Shown one piece after another: positions 53,260 to 61,896 of a stretch of 64,000 nucleotides of DNA. The stretch's first letter is position 1, and each line of letters begins with the position of its first letter. Origin of the DNA: an uncultured Rhodospirillaceae bacterium. GTDB lineage: Bacteria > Pseudomonadota > Alphaproteobacteria > CAAGCB01 > CAG-977. The DNA lies in NCBI GenBank assembly GCA_900550445.1, contig URSF01000002.1, positions 61,226-125,225 of the forward strand, read 5' to 3'. The notes under the pieces were generated by a model. That model was not told the origin of the DNA and made no database searches. It saw only the letters and a list, made by a program, of their open reading frames with translations. The translations under genes were made by a program, and so were the position numbers.

Positions 53260-54738
53260 ATGCTGATTGCACAGTTGAACCCTATCCCCGGCGATTTGGA
53301 AGGTAACCTGAAACTGATTCATTGGGCGGCGGAACAATGCCCGCACTGCAAAGGCGAAACGTTGATTTTGCCGGCGTATGCTTTGACAGGCTGGCCTTTG
53401 GGTGATTTGGCGTTTTCAAAATCTTTTATGTCCGAAGTGCATAAAAAGCTGGGTGAAGTTTATCATAACGGCCGTGAAATCCTGACGGCCATTCCCGACG
53501 GCGCCGGCGGAGCAACGCCCGTATTACTGAATGAAAAAGGCGTGCATTACGGCAACCGCTTTACGATTGCCGGACGGACTGTCGCCGTTTCCGTCGGATT
53601 TGAACCCGTAAACTGCGAAGGATCGGACAAGCTGATCGTTTTGGACGCCAGACCGTTCCGCAGCGGTTCGGTAACGGAAACGCTGGAACATTCCAGAACG
53701 TTCGCGACTCGTATCCGTCTGCCTTTGGTTTATACAAATCTGGTCGGCGGCAATGACGGCGCCGTTTTCCCGGGCGGGTCGTTTATGCTGGATCTGGACG
53801 GCGGATTTGTTGAATGTCTGCCGCTGTGGGAAACCGGCGTTGCCAGTGTGGACGACATTTCCTGGCCGTGGACGACGGAACCTGAAAACACCTGGCGCGC
53901 TCTGACAATGGGATTGGGCGATTTTGTCCGCAAAAACGGATTTAAAGGGGTCGTTTTGGGGCTGTCCGGCGGTTTTGACAGCGCTTTATGCGCCGCGATT
54001 GCCGTTGATGCTTTGGGCGCGGATAAAGTACGCGCCGTGATGATGCCGTCCGAATATACGTCAAAAGAAAGTCTGACCGATGCACAGGACGTCGCAAAAG
54101 CTTTGGGGATTCGTTATGACATTCTGCCGATCGTCGAACCGTTCGCCTGTTTCGGAAAGCTGCTGGCGCCGATGTTTAAAGGGTATTCGGCCGATACGAC
54201 GGAAGAAAACCTTCAGGCGCGCCTGCGCGGCGTTTTGCTGATGGCTTTGTCGAACAAGTTCGGCGATTTGCTGTTGGCGACGGGAAATAAATCCGAAGCT
54301 TCCGTCGGTTACGCAACGCTTTACGGCGATACATGCGGCGGCTTTGCGCCGATCAATGATTTGTATAAAACGGACGCTTATGCTTTGGCGCGCTGGCGCA
54401 ACGCAAACCACCCGGCCTGGATTAAAAATAATATTCTGCAGGTAATGCCCGAACGTCTGATTACAAAAGCACCGACGGCTGAACTGCGTGAAGGGCAAAA
54501 AGACGAAGATTCTCTGCCGCCGTATGAAACGTTGGACGGCATCTTAAAGCTGCTGGTTGAAAATGACGCCGGTATAGAAGAAGCCGCCGCCGCCGGATAT
54601 GATGAAGACGTTGTCAGAAAAGTATATACTTTGCTGCACCGCGCCGAATTTAAACGGGCGCAGGGGGCGCCGGGCGTCAAACTGTCTCGCCGTTCTTTTA
54701 ACGGTGACTGGCATTATCCGATCACCAAGAAGGTCTAG
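53260..54738 (+). CDS. nadE: NAD+ synthetase with degenerate glutaminase domain
   Basis: 492 residues, about 50-60 shorter than usual two-domain NadE. The C-terminal synthetase is intact: P-loop LSGGFDSA (residues 235-242), ENLQARLRGVLLMALSNKFG, and LATGNKSEASVGYATLYGD. The N-terminal nitrilase-fold domain, which normally frees ammonia from glutamine by a Glu-Lys-Cys triad, is degenerate. The FPEL motif reads LPAY with Ala39 at the Glu position; the KxxLPNYxVFDE stretch with the Lys is absent; and the ICED Cys region reads VSVGFEP. The later fold segments, such as LPLVYTNLVGGNDGAVFPGGS, remain. It should therefore use free ammonia, or get it from a partner. AGAGG precedes the ATG; gltX follows. 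Confidence 0.9.
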   Translation: MLIAQLNPIPGDLEGNLKLIHWAAEQCPHCKGETLILPAYALTGWPLGDLAFSKSFMSEVHKKLGEVYHNGREILTAIPDGAGGATPVLLNEKGVHYGNRFTIAGRTVAVSVGFEPVNCEGSDKLIVLDARPFRSGSVTETLEHSRTFATRIRLPLVYTNLVGGNDGAVFPGGSFMLDLDGGFVECLPLWETGVASVDDISWPWTTEPENTWRALTMGLGDFVRKNGFKGVVLGLSGGFDSALCAAIAVDALGADKVRAVMMPSEYTSKESLTDAQDVAKALGIRYDILPIVEPFACFGKLLAPMFKGYSADTTEENLQARLRGVLLMALSNKFGDLLLATGNKSEASVGYATLYGDTCGGFAPINDLYKTDAYALARWRNANHPAWIKNNILQVMPERLITKAPTAELREGQKDEDSLPPYETLDGILKLLVENDAGIEEAAAAGYDEDVVRKVYTLLHRAEFKRAQGAPGVKLSRRSFNGDWHYPITKKV

Positions 54739-54742
54739 AAAC

Positions 54743-56092
54743 GTGATTACTGTTCGTTTTGCTCCCAGTCCGACGGGGTATATGCATATTGGGAATCTGC
54801 GTACCGCGTTGTTGAATTATCTGTTCGCTTTAAGCGTTAAAAAACATACCGGCGAAGATTTTACTTTTGTCCTGCGTATGGACGATACGGATACGGAACG
54901 TTCCAAACCCGAATATGAACAGGCCGTTTATGAAGATATGCGCTGGCTGGGAATCAGGTGGGACAGGCTGGAACATCAGTCGGAACGGCTGGATCGTTAT
55001 CGGCAGGTGCTGGAGGAATTAAAGCGGCGCGGTCTGGTTTATGCCTGTTATGAAACGGCCGAGGAGTTGGAATATAAACGCCGCCGCCAGCGGGCCAGAG
55101 GGTTGCCTCCCGTTTACGACCGTTCCGGTTTGAAACTGTCGCCGGAAGAAAAAAACAAACTGGAAGCGGAAGGCCGCCGTCCGCATTATCGTTTTATGCT
55201 GGAACACAGGGAAACGTCTTGGGACGATATGGTCCGCGGGCATTGTTCCTATAACGGCGCGCATTTAAGCGATCCGATTATTGTTCGTGAAGACGGAACT
55301 TTTCCGTATATGCTGCCGTCCGTGATTGACGATATGGATTTCGGGATCACGCATATTATCCGCGGGGAAGACCATGTTACCAATACGGCGGTTCAGATAC
55401 AGATGTTTGAAGCTTTGGGAGCAAAGATTCCCGTATTCGGTCACCCGCCGCTGTTAACGGGGCGGGAAGGAAAGCTGTCAAAGCGTCTGGGATCGCTGAG
55501 TTCCCGCGAATTGCGCGAACAGGGAATTGAACCGATGACGATCGCCTGTCTGCTGGCGCGTTTGGGAACGTCTGATCCCGTCGTTGTCAGCCAAAGCTGG
55601 GAAGAATTGGCGGGGCATTTCGATTTAACGCGTTTCGGCCGGGCTCAGCCGCATTTTGATACGGACGATTTGTTTAAGTTAAATCCGCGCGTCGTGCGTT
55701 CTATGGATCTGGCGACGGTCAACGCTCGTCTGGCAGAACGCGGCGAACAGAAAATAACGGCGGCATTCTGGGCGGCGGTCAGTCCGAATATTGACAAGAT
55801 CGGCGATATTGCCGAATGGGCATATGTTTGCAATTCCGGCGATGTTTTTTCATTAAACGACAATGACCGCCTTTTCTGCCGCCAAACGGCAGAGTTGCTG
55901 CCGCCGGGGGACTTTGACGAAACGACTTTCGGCGTTTGGACGGCTGCCGTCAAAGAAAAAACAGGCCGGAAAGGCCGGGATTTGTTCCACCCGATCCGTC
56001 TGGCTTTGACCGGACGGGAACAGGGGCCCGAATTGAAAATGCTGCTGCCCGTACTGGGGCGTGAAAAAACGATTATGCGTCTGCAAGGATAA
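54743..56092 (+). CDS. gltX: Glutamyl-tRNA synthetase
   Basis: Class I synthetase, 449 residues, starting at a GTG at 54743, because the conserved N-terminus ITVRFAPSPTGYMHIGNLRTA begins there. AAGGTC is 10 bases upstream, in the end of nadE. HIGH appears as MHIG and KMSKS as GKLSKRLGS. Alphaproteobacteria often have two GltX; one may charge tRNA-Gln with Glu for the GatCAB route. This copy's specificity cannot be settled from the window. The frame is open further upstream, but that overlaps nadE. cysS begins 4 bases after its stop. Confidence 0.95.
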   Translation: MITVRFAPSPTGYMHIGNLRTALLNYLFALSVKKHTGEDFTFVLRMDDTDTERSKPEYEQAVYEDMRWLGIRWDRLEHQSERLDRYRQVLEELKRRGLVYACYETAEELEYKRRRQRARGLPPVYDRSGLKLSPEEKNKLEAEGRRPHYRFMLEHRETSWDDMVRGHCSYNGAHLSDPIIVREDGTFPYMLPSVIDDMDFGITHIIRGEDHVTNTAVQIQMFEALGAKIPVFGHPPLLTGREGKLSKRLGSLSSRELREQGIEPMTIACLLARLGTSDPVVVSQSWEELAGHFDLTRFGRAQPHFDTDDLFKLNPRVVRSMDLATVNARLAERGEQKITAAFWAAVSPNIDKIGDIAEWAYVCNSGDVFSLNDNDRLFCRQTAELLPPGDFDETTFGVWTAAVKEKTGRKGRDLFHPIRLALTGREQGPELKMLLPVLGREKTIMRLQG

Positions 56093-56096
56093 TAAA

Positions 56097-57482
56097 ATGA
56101 CCTTTACAGTATTTAATACTTTGACCCGTCGAAAAGAACCGTTTGTTCCTTTAGATGAAAACAATGTTCGCATGTATGTATGCGGGCCGACGGTTTACGA
56201 CCGTGCTCATATCGGCAATGCCCGCCCGATTATTGTGTTCGATACATTGTATCGTTTGCTGAAACACCTGTATCCGAAAGTTACTTATGTCCGAAATATT
56301 ACGGACGTTGATGACAAAATTATCAAAAAATCGCAGGAAAGCGGCGAACCGATTAATGTCATTACGGAAAAAACGTCGCGCTTTTTCCATGAAGATATTG
56401 CCGAATTGAATGCTTTGCCGCCGGACATCGAACCGCGCGCAACACAGCATATCGCAGAAATGATCGATCTGGTTAAACATCTGGTTGACAACGGGTGTGC
56501 CTATGAAGCTCAGGGACACGTTTTGTTCAGCGTGTCAAAAATGAAGAATTACGGGGCGCTGTCCGGCCGGTCAATGGACGAAATGATTGCCGGCGCGCGG
56601 GTGGAAGTCGCACCGTATAAAAAAGAACCCGGCGACTTTATTTTATGGAAGCCGTCCGATGAAACGCAGCCGGGGTGGGACAGTCCGTGGGGGTTCGGCC
56701 GTCCGGGCTGGCATTTGGAATGTTCCGCGATGAGCAGCAAATATCTGGGGGAAACTTTTGATATTCACGGCGGCGGACAGGATTTGATTTTCCCGCATCA
56801 TGAAAATGAAATCGCGCAGTCCTGCTGTGCCTTCGGGCATGATTTTTATGCCAAATACTGGCTGCATAACGGTCATTTAATGGTTAACGGCGAAAAAATG
56901 TCCAAATCGCTGGGTAATTTCTTTACCATTCGGGAAATTCTGGATCAGGTGCCGGGTGAAGCTTTCCGTTTGTATACGCTGGGAACCCATTATCATCAGC
57001 CGTTAAACTGGCTGCCGGAAGGGCTGAAACAGGCCAAACAGACAATGGATCGTTTTTATACGGCTTTGCGTTCGACGCCGTCTGTTGATTTAACCGGAGC
57101 GAAACCGGACGGCGAAGTCGTTGAAGCGTTAAAGGACGATTTGAATACGCCCAAAGCAATCGCCGTTTTGCATTCGCTGGCGACGGCGTTGAATAAAGCG
57201 GAATCCGCGGATAAACAGGCGGAAATTAAAAAAGAACTGATTGCGTCGGCGCATTTGATGGGATTGTTGTATCAGGATCCCGAAGAATGGTTTCGTGCCG
57301 GTTCCGCATCAGCGGCGGGGCAGGGGATCGGCGAATCGGAAATTGAGGCGTTAATTCAAAAACGTGCCGACGCTCGCAAAGCCAAAGATTTCGCGACGGC
57401 AGACGCGGTGCGTAAAGAATTGGCGGATAAAGGCGTTATTATCGAAGATACACCGGCCGGCACACAATGGAAAAGGGCGTAA
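56097..57482 (+). CDS. cysS: Cysteinyl-tRNA synthetase
   Basis: 461 residues, class I. The zinc ligand Cys in MYVCGPTVYD, HIGH as AHIGNARP, DIHGGGQDLIFPHHENE with further zinc ligands, and KMSKS as GEKMSKSLGN are all present, followed by the DALR-type anticodon domain. The ATG at 56097 is the family start. It lies 4 bases after gltX. Confidence 0.97.
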   Translation: MTFTVFNTLTRRKEPFVPLDENNVRMYVCGPTVYDRAHIGNARPIIVFDTLYRLLKHLYPKVTYVRNITDVDDKIIKKSQESGEPINVITEKTSRFFHEDIAELNALPPDIEPRATQHIAEMIDLVKHLVDNGCAYEAQGHVLFSVSKMKNYGALSGRSMDEMIAGARVEVAPYKKEPGDFILWKPSDETQPGWDSPWGFGRPGWHLECSAMSSKYLGETFDIHGGGQDLIFPHHENEIAQSCCAFGHDFYAKYWLHNGHLMVNGEKMSKSLGNFFTIREILDQVPGEAFRLYTLGTHYHQPLNWLPEGLKQAKQTMDRFYTALRSTPSVDLTGAKPDGEVVEALKDDLNTPKAIAVLHSLATALNKAESADKQAEIKKELIASAHLMGLLYQDPEEWFRAGSASAAGQGIGESEIEALIQKRADARKAKDFATADAVRKELADKGVIIEDTPAGTQWKRA

Positions 57483-57623
57483 GGAAATCCTATAACTTAT
57501 TGATGGAAGAGCGTTTTGCCTTTTTTTGGCAAAAAAACGTCCAGTGACATATATTTGTAACTATTCCTTTTTGCTGAAAAGGAGTATTCTTAAATAAGGT
57601 AGAAATTTATCGGCGAGGGTGCG

Positions 57624-58241
57624 ATGAAAAAAACACAAGACAAAACGACATGTTGCTTAACAGCTGCGGTTTCTTTGGCTGTTGTGTTAACGGCTTCTTT
57701 GGCCAATGCGCAGGCTTTGCCGGCTGATCCGTGGGCTGCCCAACAGCCGGTTCAGCAGGTTCAGCAGCCCACTGCTCCGATATCGGGGGTGCAGACCGGA
57801 GCAACAAGCGCAACAGTTGTTCAGGTGCAGCAGGTCGGCCCTGTCATTTACGGTTCTCAGCCGTATCAGCCGACGTATGAAGGCGGCAGCAGTAATATCT
57901 GGAATACCAAAATGCCGGAATTTACCGGAGAAATGACAACGTGGGGCACCGATTACGGTCAGCGCGCAACGGCGCCGGAAGTTAATATGCATAATATGCT
58001 GTCTTTGACACAGCATTTGCGCAATATGGGATATAAAATTCCGGACACGTTCGAAAAACGGATAAAGGCTGCTCCGGGGGCGGTTCGTAACCGTATTTAT
58101 AAAGCGATGCGCGATTTGGAACGCCAAAATGATCCTTTTTCGGAAGGGGTCCGCTTTTTTCTGGATCAGTTTGAAAATGAAACAGGGTTGTCATATGATA
58201 ATCTGATCGGGAACTCTTTGGATTTGATGTCATCAAAATAG
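57624..58241 (+). CDS. Unknown exported protein with Gln-rich linker
   Basis: 205 residues with a signal peptide (cleavage likely after SLANA). The mature N-terminus is rich in Gln, Pro, Val and Thr (repeats of PVQQVQQP and VQVQQVG), probably disordered, then a helical C-terminal domain of about 85 residues. GAGGGT lies 4 bases before the ATG. It is monocistronic, bounded by the hairpin region after cysS and the strong terminator at 58252. I do not recognise the family. Confidence 0.75.
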   Translation: MKKTQDKTTCCLTAAVSLAVVLTASLANAQALPADPWAAQQPVQQVQQPTAPISGVQTGATSATVVQVQQVGPVIYGSQPYQPTYEGGSSNIWNTKMPEFTGEMTTWGTDYGQRATAPEVNMHNMLSLTQHLRNMGYKIPDTFEKRIKAAPGAVRNRIYKAMRDLERQNDPFSEGVRFFLDQFENETGLSYDNLIGNSLDLMSSK

Positions 58242-58251
58242 TAAAAATTGA

Positions 58252-58282
58252 AAAAACACCGTCTGTTTCAGGCGGTGTTTTT
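58252..58282. terminator. Rho-independent terminator between the exported protein gene and larE
   Basis: A 14-base stem with one G-T pair (58252-58265 with 58269-58282) and a 3-base loop. Both arms end in A/T runs, so it serves the plus-strand gene ending at 58241 and probably also the lar operon ending at 58294. Confidence 0.9.
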
Positions 58283-58293
58283 GTATAAAGAAA

Positions 58294-59115
58294 TTAAGTT
58301 TCCTTTGTTTTAAATATATCCATACTGCCTGATCGAAAATCTTCCAAATCAAGTGTGATATAAGAAAACCCCAGTTTTTTTAAATACTCTGTTATTTTTT
58401 CGGCATGCTGCAGAACCGCCGTAAAACTGTCCGGAGTGGTTTCGATACGGGCAAGGTTATCATGACAGCGCAGGCGGATATTTCCTGCGTGAGGCAGTAT
58501 TTTTTGTAAAAAATCTTCTCCGAGGGCGGCTTTGTTTATTTTTTCAAAACTAAGTTCCGTATCATATTCAAAACGTGTCACAAGACATGGCGCGGAAGGT
58601 TTGGTTGCGTTTTTTAATCCGAGTTCTTCGGCTGTCCGGCGGATTTCTTTTTTGGAAATTCCCAGCTCTGCCAAAGGAGAAAGAACACCAAGTTCTTTTA
58701 AAGCTTTCAATCCTGGACGGTAAACGTTTAAATCGTCCGCGTTTGTCCCGTCAATAACGGTTTTTAATCCTTTTTCGCGAGCAATATTGATTAAACGGGA
58801 AAAAATGTCTTTTTTACACCAGTAACAGCGGTCGGAACGATTGTTTTTGACCGCGGGCAAAGACAGCGGATCTGTTTGAAACGGAATCAGTTCCGTATTG
58901 TATAAAATGCACAGGGAATGTACGTCACTGATATCCGTTTTTTTTTGAAAAACGGACTGTGCGTAAAAAGCGGCGGCAGGGAAAGGCCGTTCATTATACA
59001 GATCATGTAAAACGGCCAGCAGCAGAGTGCTATCTGTCCCGCCGGAAAACGCCAGTGCAATGCCGGCGGAGCATAAGGGGCGCAGATATTCTTTTATACG
59101 ATCAGCTGTGTTCAT
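58294..59115 (-). CDS. larE: Sacrificial sulfur transferase LarE
   Basis: Third enzyme of nickel-pincer nucleotide cofactor synthesis: it adds sulfur to the pyridinium biscarboxylate mononucleotide, giving up its own cysteine sulfur. It has 273 residues from the ATG at 59115; an earlier in-frame start lies inside larC. The PP-loop is SGGTDST (24-30). The segment PSAPCLVTRFEYD has Cys177, at the place of the sacrificial Cys176 of L. plantarum LarE, so it is of the one-cysteine type rather than the three-cysteine [4Fe-4S] type, as far as motifs show. It overlaps larC by 14 bases. Confidence 0.9.
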   Translation of the reverse strand: MNTADRIKEYLRPLCSAGIALAFSGGTDSTLLLAVLHDLYNERPFPAAAFYAQSVFQKKTDISDVHSLCILYNTELIPFQTDPLSLPAVKNNRSDRCYWCKKDIFSRLINIAREKGLKTVIDGTNADDLNVYRPGLKALKELGVLSPLAELGISKKEIRRTAEELGLKNATKPSAPCLVTRFEYDTELSFEKINKAALGEDFLQKILPHAGNIRLRCHDNLARIETTPDSFTAVLQHAEKITEYLKKLGFSYITLDLEDFRSGSMDIFKTKET

Positions 59116-60319
59116 CTTCTTTTTCCGCCTGCAAAGCCGCCTGTTCGTAAAGGATACGCAGAGGTTTTCCCGATTTTTCAGCCGCGACCCGGACGCTTTC
59201 GTATTCGGGATAATACCGCACAATGTCTTTCAAAAAACATTTCTTAACGGCAATGTCTGCTTCCGGTAAAGATACGGTCATCATTGTGCGCGACATGCAT
59301 GTTCTGTCAACCGGGTATTTTCTCAATCCGATCGTGGAAGTATAACGAAAAACGGTTTTTTCTATTTCTTCCAATTCTTTTTCTCCGGTTATTATCCGCA
59401 GAATATAAGCCGGACGGTTTTTTTTCATAAAACAGGGAATGAAATGAACGTCGCGCGCGCCGGCCGATGTCAGTTTTTCCATCGCAAACCCCAGCTCTTC
59501 GCCGGCGGCATCATCAATATTACATTCGACGATATAAATCTGATCGTTATTTGAATCCTCTTCAATAATCATGGCCCGCAACAGATTGGCGCGTCCGAAG
59601 TCGCGTTTGCCCAGTCCTGTTCCTGTTTTGACGATTTTGTATTGTTTCGGTAATGACGAACGTGTGCGCAAAGCGGCGGCTATGGCAATGCCTGTCGGTG
59701 TTACCATTTCACCCGTCACACCGGAAGAACGAAGCGGTATACCGTATTGTTCCGCAATATTCAGAACCGCCGGGACAGGGACGGGCAGATCGCCGTGTTG
59801 ACAGCTGACAAAACCTGATCCTTCGGTTAATCCGGTGACAATACAGTCAGTAATGTTCAAATCGTCAATTAAAACCGCGGCGGAAATAATATCGACAATC
59901 GAATCAACGGCGCCGACTTCGTGAAAATGAACTTCACTGACAGGACAGCCGTGAGCTTTACTTTCTGCCTGCGCGACAATTAAAAAAATCTTTTTGGCCA
60001 GTTCTTTTGCCCGTCCGGTCATTTGCGCCTGTTCAATAACGGCATAAATATCATTTAAGTGACGATGTTCATGTGAGTGATGGTGTTCGTGGGGGTGTTT
60101 ATGATCATGGCCCGCGTGTTCATGCAGAATAACGTCAAAGTCACACCCGGTAATGCCGTAGGACTGTTTGGAAGAAATACGGTAATCGAATTCCTTGACG
60201 GTCAGACTTTTTAAAGCTTGATTCAGTTTTTGCGCGTCAGCTCCCAGATCCAGCAGCGCCGCGACGGTCATGTCGCCGCTGATGCCGCATGCTCCTTCCA
60301 AGTACAGAACAGTATTCAT
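59102..60319 (-). CDS. larC: Nickel insertion protein LarC
   Basis: CTP-dependent nickel insertase of the pincer cofactor, 405 residues. It starts YLEGACGISGDM, typical of the family. A His-rich stretch at residues 66-87 (HEHAGHDHKHP and following) presumably stores nickel. The catalytic core has EVHFHEVGAVDSIVDI. In L. plantarum larC is split into larC1/larC2 joined by programmed frameshifting; here it is one continuous frame. It overlaps larB by 4 bases and larE by 14, so the three are one operon. Confidence 0.93.
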   Translation of the reverse strand: MNTVLYLEGACGISGDMTVAALLDLGADAQKLNQALKSLTVKEFDYRISSKQSYGITGCDFDVILHEHAGHDHKHPHEHHHSHEHRHLNDIYAVIEQAQMTGRAKELAKKIFLIVAQAESKAHGCPVSEVHFHEVGAVDSIVDIISAAVLIDDLNITDCIVTGLTEGSGFVSCQHGDLPVPVPAVLNIAEQYGIPLRSSGVTGEMVTPTGIAIAAALRTRSSLPKQYKIVKTGTGLGKRDFGRANLLRAMIIEEDSNNDQIYIVECNIDDAAGEELGFAMEKLTSAGARDVHFIPCFMKKNRPAYILRIITGEKELEEIEKTVFRYTSTIGLRKYPVDRTCMSRTMMTVSLPEADIAVKKCFLKDIVRYYPEYESVRVAAEKSGKPLRILYEQAALQAEKEDEHS

Positions 60320-61002
60320 TTTGTTTTCCTTCCGATCAGTCTGATAATTTTACAGGCCAGCACACCCGCGCCGAATCCGTTGTCAATATTAACGACGGAA
60401 ACTCCTTCGGCGCAGGAATTGAGCATGGTTAATAAAGCCGATATTCCAGAAAAAGAAGCGCCGTAACCGACAGACGTCGGTACGGCAATGACGGGCAAAT
60501 CAACCAGGCCGGCAATAACGCCGGGCAGGGCGCCTTCCATTCCGGCGACGGCAATAACAACGTCGGCTTTGCGTATGTCGTCCAATTTGGCAAACAACCG
60601 GTGAATCCCTGCGACGCCGACGTCAAAGCAGCGCTCTACGTTCGCCCCGAAAAATTCGGCTGTTTCGGCGGCTTCTTGTGCGACCGGCAAATCGGCCGTT
60701 CCACCGGTACAGACGGCTATTTTCCCGATCAGACAGGGTTGAACGCCCTTTTTTAAACTGATTATTTTTGAAACGGAGTCATATTGAACGTCGGGAATTT
60801 CATTGCGGACGTATTCAAACTGTTCGGCACTGCATTTTGTTCCCAGAACGGATTTACTTTGTTGGGAAAAAGCCTGTAAAATAGCTAAAAGCTGTTCTTT
60901 TGTTTTTCCGGGGCAGAAAATCGTTTCGTTCATACCCGTTCTGTCTGCGCGGCTGGTGTCCAGTTTGGCAAAGCCCAGATCTGTAAAATGATCGGAAGTC
61001 AT
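60316..61002 (-). CDS. larB: Pyridinium biscarboxylate synthase LarB
   Basis: First enzyme of the pincer cofactor route: carboxylates nicotinic acid adenine dinucleotide and releases AMP. It has 228 residues, with a PurE-like C-terminal domain (CTGGTADLPVAQEA, GMEGALPGVIAG, TSVGYGASF). The substrate NaAD is made by the pathway that ends in NadE, encoded 6 kb away. AAGGAAC lies 6 bases before the ATG. No larA (lactate racemase) is in the window, so the enzyme that uses the cofactor is elsewhere. Confidence 0.93.
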   Translation of the reverse strand: MTSDHFTDLGFAKLDTSRADRTGMNETIFCPGKTKEQLLAILQAFSQQSKSVLGTKCSAEQFEYVRNEIPDVQYDSVSKIISLKKGVQPCLIGKIAVCTGGTADLPVAQEAAETAEFFGANVERCFDVGVAGIHRLFAKLDDIRKADVVIAVAGMEGALPGVIAGLVDLPVIAVPTSVGYGASFSGISALLTMLNSCAEGVSVVNIDNGFGAGVLACKIIRLIGRKTK

Positions 61003-61012
61003 AGCGTTGTTC

Positions 61013-61031
61013 CTTAGAAATTTTTTCTAAG
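61013..61031 (-). promoter_or_regulatory. Hairpin just upstream of the larB ribosome binding site
   Basis: CTTAGAAA / TTTCTAAG with a 3-base loop, a perfect 8-base inverted repeat. In the minus-strand transcript the arm ends directly at the AAGGAA binding site of larB, so folding could hinder initiation. Confidence 0.4.
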
Positions 61032-61043
61032 ATAACAATTAAA

Positions 61044-61060
61044 GTTGACTTTAAGTCAAC
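61044..61060 (-). promoter_or_regulatory. Palindromic operator overlapping the larB promoter -35
   Basis: GTTGACTT-1 base-AAGTCAAC is a perfect 8-base palindrome. Read on the minus strand it contains TTGACT, a near-consensus -35, with TTATCT (61036-61031, about 18 bases on) as a possible -10. A repressor at this site would block the lar operon. The regulator is unknown. Confidence 0.5.
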
Positions 61061-61099
61061 ACGTTTTTTTCTTTAAGGAAAAAATATCATTTAAAGAAG

Positions 61100-61579
61100 T
61101 CAGACAAGGAAAAACCAGATATTTAGCGCGCCGATGAAAATCAGCAGACAGCCGTAAGGAACAAGCATGTAGGCGGAAAGCAGGTCGATTTTTCTGAAAG
61201 CGGCGAATGTCAAAGTCAAAAGGATAAAGGCGGCGAACAAATCTGTCAGTGCAGTTCCAAAAAAGCGCAGACCGAAAAAAATGCCCGGCCATAACAGCCC
61301 CAGAATGAACTGGGCCCAAAAAAGCAGCACCGCCGTTTCGTACATCATTTTTTTGGGGTGTTCCGAAATAATACCGAAAGCCAATCCCTGCATTAAATAA
61401 GACAGAAGGCAGAAAATATACAGAAAGACAGGCGAAACGGGCAGTTCCAGATACATATTTTCATACTGAATTTTATTCCAGTATTCTTCCAGCGTAAAGG
61501 CAAATAAAACGCCTGCGGCGACGCACAACAGCAGGAATAACAGGATATGTGTTTTAAAAACAGGTATCTTTTGCGGCAT
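61100..61579 (-). CDS. TspO/MBR family membrane protein
   Basis: 159 residues from the ATG at 61579, which has a strong GGAGG site; a further in-frame start at 61639 lacks one. Five hydrophobic helices match the TspO (tryptophan-rich sensory protein) fold. The central WAQFILGLLWPGIFFGLR segment matches the family's WxxLN..W...FF region, with Gln replacing the common Leu-Asn pair. TspO proteins bind porphyrins and are linked to stress; substrate and role here are unknown. Relatedness is distant, so I give no symbol. Confidence 0.7.
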   Translation of the reverse strand: MPQKIPVFKTHILLFLLLCVAAGVLFAFTLEEYWNKIQYENMYLELPVSPVFLYIFCLLSYLMQGLAFGIISEHPKKMMYETAVLLFWAQFILGLLWPGIFFGLRFFGTALTDLFAAFILLTLTFAAFRKIDLLSAYMLVPYGCLLIFIGALNIWFFLV

Positions 61580-61856
61580 TTTGTTTCCTCCGGTCCGGAT
61601 TATCATGCGCCTGTTTTTGCGGAACGGAAAGATAAGCAAGATGTTATATCTGTCGGTTTAACAGGCTTAGTCCGGTTTGAAAACTTTTTGTTATGTGTAA
61701 TCTCATATTGTTTAAATTGTTTTTGTTCGCCTTTTTCATATCTTAAGCTGAGGATTGCTTCATCAACAGGGTGTCACGAACGGTAAGATTCTTCTTGCAT
61801 TTATAATTAAATTATAACATAATGTTATTGGTTCAAAAAAGTATGCTCATCAGAAC

Positions 61857-61884
61857 AACAGGCTTGACAAGCCTGTTTTTTTTA
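61857..61884 (+). terminator. Terminator just before the tail-fibre gene
   Basis: AACAGGCTT (61857-61865) / AAGCCTGTT (61869-61877) with a 3-base loop, followed by a run of T. It ends 13 bases before the ATG of the tail-fibre gene, so it is either the end of a lost upstream gene or an attenuator. The ribosome binding site GAGGT lies between it and the start. Confidence 0.85.
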
Positions 61885-61896
61885 TGAGGTAAAAAA

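Noticed and set aside
57514..57534. Hairpin TTTTGCC-T7-GGCAAAA after cysS as a terminator
   Set aside because: Neither strand has a T-run after the stem; the T-run is in the loop. It may affect RNA stability but is not a standard terminator.
61044..61060. larB palindrome as a terminator of the TspO gene
   Set aside because: On the minus strand the stem is followed by TTTAATTG rather than a T-run; the position over a -35 box fits an operator better.
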